Source of the DNA: a bacterium
GTDB lineage: Bacteria > SZUA-79 > Acidulodesulfobacterales > Acidulodesulfobacteraceae
DNA length: 64,000 bases
NCBI GenBank assembly: GCA_021812245.1
Contig: JAKAOK010000007.1
Location: 1-64,000 of the forward strand
Direction of reading: 5' to 3'
Made by a program: the position numbers and the translations under genes. The notes below the pieces were generated by a model, which did no database searches, had not been told where the DNA came from, and saw nothing but the letters and a program-made list of their open reading frames with translations. Positions 61,387 to 64,000 of the stretch are shown here, in pieces; position 1 is the stretch's first letter; every line of letters starts with the position of its first letter.

Positions 61387-62949
61387 ATGGCAGAATATTT
61401 TTTAACAATTTTAATAATTATTGTTTCCGCAGTATTTTTTACAGCCGGTTTTTTTATCAAGCATATCATCGATAAAAATTCAATAGACAGCGCATCTTCA
61501 GAAATAGATTCAATTAAAAAGGAATCTGAAAAAAAAGCCGAAGAAATTAAAAAAGAATCCGTTTTGGCCGCTAGAGCGGAAGTTATCCGGTATAAAGAGA
61601 CCGCCGATGAAGAAATCAGAATTCAGAAGCAGGAATTGAGTCAGCTTGAAAAAAGATTGTCGATTAAGGAAGATAATCTGGAAAAAAGGATATCCTTAAT
61701 AGAAAAAAAAGAAACGGATTTTATGAGAAGGGAAAGGACGCTGGTTCAATCCGAAAAAACAGCCGTCGAAAAAGAAAAACTTGCGGAAGAAAAACTTAAG
61801 GAAAAAATTATTGAATTAGAAAAGATTTCCGGAATGACCTCGGCGGAAGCTAAAAATACCCTGATAAATTCGATTACCGAAGAAGCCAAGCATGAATCCG
61901 CAAAGGCTATAAAAAGAATAGAAGACGAAACAAGAGAAATTGCGGATAAAAAGGCGAAGGAGATTATAGCCACCGCCATTCAGCGGTATGCAGGGGATTA
62001 CGTCGCGGAAAAATCGATATCTTCCGTTCAACTCCCAAGCGATGAAATGAAAGGCAGAATCATAGGAAGGGAAGGCAGGAATATCAGGGCGCTAGAAGCC
62101 GCTACGGGAGTGGATTTGATAATAGACGAAACTCCCGAAGCGGTTATCCTGTCTTCTTTTAATCCCGTAAAAAGAGAGATTGCAAGACTTTCATTGGAAA
62201 GATTAATAGCCGACGGAAGAATCCATCCTGCAAGAATAGAAGAAATAGTCGGCAAAGTAGAAGAAGAGCTTAGTCAGGCTATGAAAGAGGCAGGCGAGCA
62301 GGCTACTTTCGACGTAGGCATTCACGGTATTCACCCGGAACTTCTTAAGCTGTTGGGAAGGTTAAAATACAGGACAAGTTATTCCCAGAACGTGTATAAC
62401 CATTCCATAGAAGTTGCTTTTCTCTGCGGAATAATGGCGGCGGAACTTAACATTAACGTTAAACAGGCCAAGCGTGCGGGGCTTTTGCACGATATAGGAA
62501 AAGCGGTTGACCATGAGGTTGAAGGATCTCATGCGGTTATAGGCGCCGACCTTGCAAAAAAATTCGGAGAATCTCCTAAGGTAATACATGCCATAGCGGC
62601 GCATCATTTCGACGAGGAACCAAACAGCATTCTTGCCGTTTTGGTTTCCGCCGCAGATGCCTTGAGCGCGGCAAGACCGGGCGCGAGGAAAGAAATGTTT
62701 GAGACCTATGTGAAGCGGCTCGAAGATCTGGAATCTATCGCAAATTCTTTCAGCGGAGTCGCTAAAAGCTACGTCATTCAGGCAGGAAGGGAAATCAGGG
62801 CTATAGTTCAGAGCCAGAAAATAACCGATGAAGATTCCGTTATGCTGTCTAAAGATATAGCAAAAAAGATTGAAACTACTATGCAGTACCCGGGGCAGAT
62901 TAAGGTAACGGTTATAAGGGAAACGAGGGCTACCGAATTTGCAAGATGA
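61387..62949 (+). CDS. rny: Ribonuclease Y
   Basis: RNase Y is a membrane-anchored endoribonuclease that starts mRNA decay in bacteria lacking RNase E. The 520 residues have an N-terminal membrane helix, a long coiled coil (about 40-200), a KH domain ([36 protein letters not shown]) and the HD domain with [19 protein letters not shown] and [13 protein letters not shown]. It overlaps the ymdB-like gene by 11 bases. AAGGAGA precedes the ATG. Confidence 0.96.
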   Translation: MAEYFLTILIIIVSAVFFTAGFFIKHIIDKNSIDSASSEIDSIKKESEKKAEEIKKESVLAARAEVIRYKETADEEIRIQKQELSQLEKRLSIKEDNLEKRISLIEKKETDFMRRERTLVQSEKTAVEKEKLAEEKLKEKIIELEKISGMTSAEAKNTLINSITEEAKHESAKAIKRIEDETREIADKKAKEIIATAIQRYAGDYVAEKSISSVQLPSDEMKGRIIGREGRNIRALEAATGVDLIIDETPEAVILSSFNPVKREIARLSLERLIADGRIHPARIEEIVGKVEEELSQAMKEAGEQATFDVGIHGIHPELLKLLGRLKYRTSYSQNVYNHSIEVAFLCGIMAAELNINVKQAKRAGLLHDIGKAVDHEVEGSHAVIGADLAKKFGESPKVIHAIAAHHFDEEPNSILAVLVSAADALSAARPGARKEMFETYVKRLEDLESIANSFSGVAKSYVIQAGREIRAIVQSQKITDEDSVMLSKDIAKKIETTMQYPGQIKVTVIRETRATEFAR

Positions 62950-63754
62950 CGATATCAATATTCTTTTTATAGGCGATATCATAGGGAAGCCGGGCAGATT
63001 AGCCGTTAAATCGCTTATGGGCAGATTAACCGAAAAATACAAGCCGGAGTTAATTATTGCAAACGGCGAAAATGCCGCCCACGGGATGGGAATAACTCCG
63101 GATATTGCGGGTTTCTTGTTTGGTTTAGGTATAGACGTTATAACTACCGGAAACCACATATGGGATCAAAAAACCATAATTCCTTATATTGATACCCAGC
63201 GCAGGCTTTTGCGTCCGGCAAATTACTCTTCTTTAGTTCCGGGGAAAGGATACGGCGTTTTCGATTCAAAATTAGGCAGGAAGACAGCCGTTATAAATTT
63301 AGAAGGAAGAGTTTTTATGAAGGGGCTTTCCGAGTCGCCTTTTACGGTTGTAAAAGACATAATTAAAGTGGTTTGCGGCGAAGCGGATGCTATAGTTATA
63401 GATTTTCACGCGGAAGCGACATCCGAAAAAGAGGCGTTAGCATTATATTTAGACGGCAGTATTTCCGCCTTTCTGGGTACGCATACACATGTACAGACTA
63501 ACGACGATATGATATTGCCAAAGGGTACCGCTTATATTACCGATGTGGGAATGGTGGGTTCAAAATATTCGGTATTAGGAACCAATAAAGATATCGCTAT
63601 TAAAAGATATTTAACCGGAATGCCGGAAAAATTTATTCCTGAAGAAAACGACATAGTTTTAAATGCAGTTTCTATAACAGTTGACAAAAAAACGAAATTA
63701 AGTAAAAATATTCAAAAAATTCGCATCGATAAAGATCCAGATATAAATTCTTAA
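62939..63754 (+). CDS. ymdB: YmdB-like metallophosphoesterase (TIGR00282 family)
   Basis: A 271-residue dinuclear metal phosphoesterase. Motifs are [52 protein letters not shown] and [13 protein letters not shown]. In Bacillus the homologue cleaves 2',3'-cyclic nucleotides and affects RNase Y activity; the same gene pairing occurs here. The start is TTG, lying inside the end of rny, and no in-frame ATG precedes the first motif. Confidence 0.92.
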   Translation: MQDDDINILFIGDIIGKPGRLAVKSLMGRLTEKYKPELIIANGENAAHGMGITPDIAGFLFGLGIDVITTGNHIWDQKTIIPYIDTQRRLLRPANYSSLVPGKGYGVFDSKLGRKTAVINLEGRVFMKGLSESPFTVVKDIIKVVCGEADAIVIDFHAEATSEKEALALYLDGSISAFLGTHTHVQTNDDMILPKGTAYITDVGMVGSKYSVLGTNKDIAIKRYLTGMPEKFIPEENDIVLNAVSITVDKKTKLSKNIQKIRIDKDPDINS

Positions 63755-63762
63755 ATTTAAAT

Positions 63763-64000
63763 ATGAACAGCTTGAATAACGTTGGCGCAAAAAAAGAGAT
63801 GGAAGGCAAAATCCGCGGGCAGATAGAAGCTATTAAAAGAGGAAGCGCCGAACTCATAAAAGAAGACGAGCTTTACGAAAAATTATCATATTCCGTATCT
63901 AATAATATACCGCTGAAAATCAAAGCCGGTTTTGACCCCACGTCTCCCGATATACATCTGGGGCATACGGTTTTATTGAATAAACTGCGAACCTTCCAGG
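63763..64000 (+). CDS. tyrS: Tyrosyl-tRNA synthetase TyrS, N-terminal part (cut by window edge)
   Basis: The first 79 residues of a class I tRNA synthetase, starting [41 protein letters not shown] contains the HIGH-type motif (HLGH) and fits the TyrS subtype with the FDPTxPDLHLGH block. The frame runs off the end of the window. It was not in the ORF track. It follows the ymdB-like gene by 8 bases. Confidence 0.9.
   Translation, partial: MNSLNNVGAKKEMEGKIRGQIEAIKRGSAELIKEDELYEKLSYSVSNNIPLKIKAGFDPTSPDIHLGHTVLLNKLRTFQ

Noticed and set aside
62362-63159. Long minus-strand ORF of 265 codons opposite rny and ymdB
   Set aside because: It is fully antisense to two well-supported genes and has no recognisable domain; a shadow frame.
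1-64000. Search by eye for CRISPR arrays, insertion sequences, integrases, tRNA or rRNA genes and phage genes
   Set aside because: No direct-repeat arrays, transposase or integrase motifs, tRNA-like folds or rRNA segments were recognised.

Overview
This 64 kb window reads as a stretch of chromosome from an A+T-rich Gram-negative bacterium. Outer-membrane and periplasmic machinery (Pal, MlaEFD, TraT-like lipoprotein, beta-barrel proteins), a zapA - 6S RNA - fau order and NusA-InfB-RbfA-TruB-RpsO-Pnp synteny point to a proteobacterial or deltaproteobacterial-type (Desulfobacterota-like) lineage. Selenocysteine genes, a HdrB/HdrC fusion, a split glutamate synthase, RNase Y/YmdB and RACo-like genes suggest an anaerobe or facultative anaerobe. 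A candidate lineage such as Ca. Acidulodesulfobacterales would fit, but that is inference; no rRNA gene is present to settle it.

Layout. 0-11.5 kb: the 3' end of a PilR-like regulator, truA, then the translation and RNA operon rimP-nusA-infB-rbfA-nrnA-like-truB-rpsO-pnp and an M16 peptidase. 11.5-15.7 kb: a DUF2301-like membrane protein, a TetR/MFS efflux pair with its operator inside the promoter spacer, and xseA. 15.7-19.7 kb (minus): a ModABC-type oxyanion transporter and a beta-barrel outer-membrane protein. 20.0-26.3 kb: an accessory A+T-rich cassette with a secreted TPR protein, a GrpE-like factor, a lidless Hsp70, a bitopic membrane protein ending in a cytochrome c domain, a small membrane protein, a second secreted TPR protein and a secreted unknown. 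26.5-31.3 kb (minus): TraT-like lipoprotein, mltG, ruvX, bioB, cbpM, cbpA. 31.4-32.9 kb (minus): a RiPP-like locus of radical SAM/SPASM enzyme, PqqD-like carrier and an unlisted 34-residue peptide gene. 33-36 kb: pal, bioC, bioF. 36-49.9 kb: gatD, queF, murI, short metH, murT, a small EamA/SMR protein, recO, selA, HNH nuclease, mlaEFD and selD, which carries an in-frame UGA that the ORF track missed. 49.9-54 kb: RACo-like ATPase, rlmN, cbiC, lytic transglycosylase, pgsA, degenerate GGDEF protein. 55-60 kb: HdrB-HdrC fusion and three-gene glutamate synthase. 60-64 kb: coiled-coil protein, zapA, 6S RNA, fau, rny, ymdB-like and the start of tyrS.

How genes work together. MurI makes D-glutamate and MurT/GatD would amidate it in peptidoglycan. 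BioC, BioF and BioB cover parts of biotin synthesis. SelA and selenoprotein SelD belong to selenocysteine synthesis. MetH lacks its own reactivation domain, and the nearby RACo-like ATPase could reactivate it. The HdrBC fusion may feed or draw electrons for the Fe-S-containing glutamate synthase.

The two most novel candidates are the cytochrome-c-linked Hsp70/GrpE cassette and the radical SAM peptide locus. No stretch over 300 bases lacks a gene. No tRNA, rRNA, CRISPR array, insertion sequence or phage gene was recognised.
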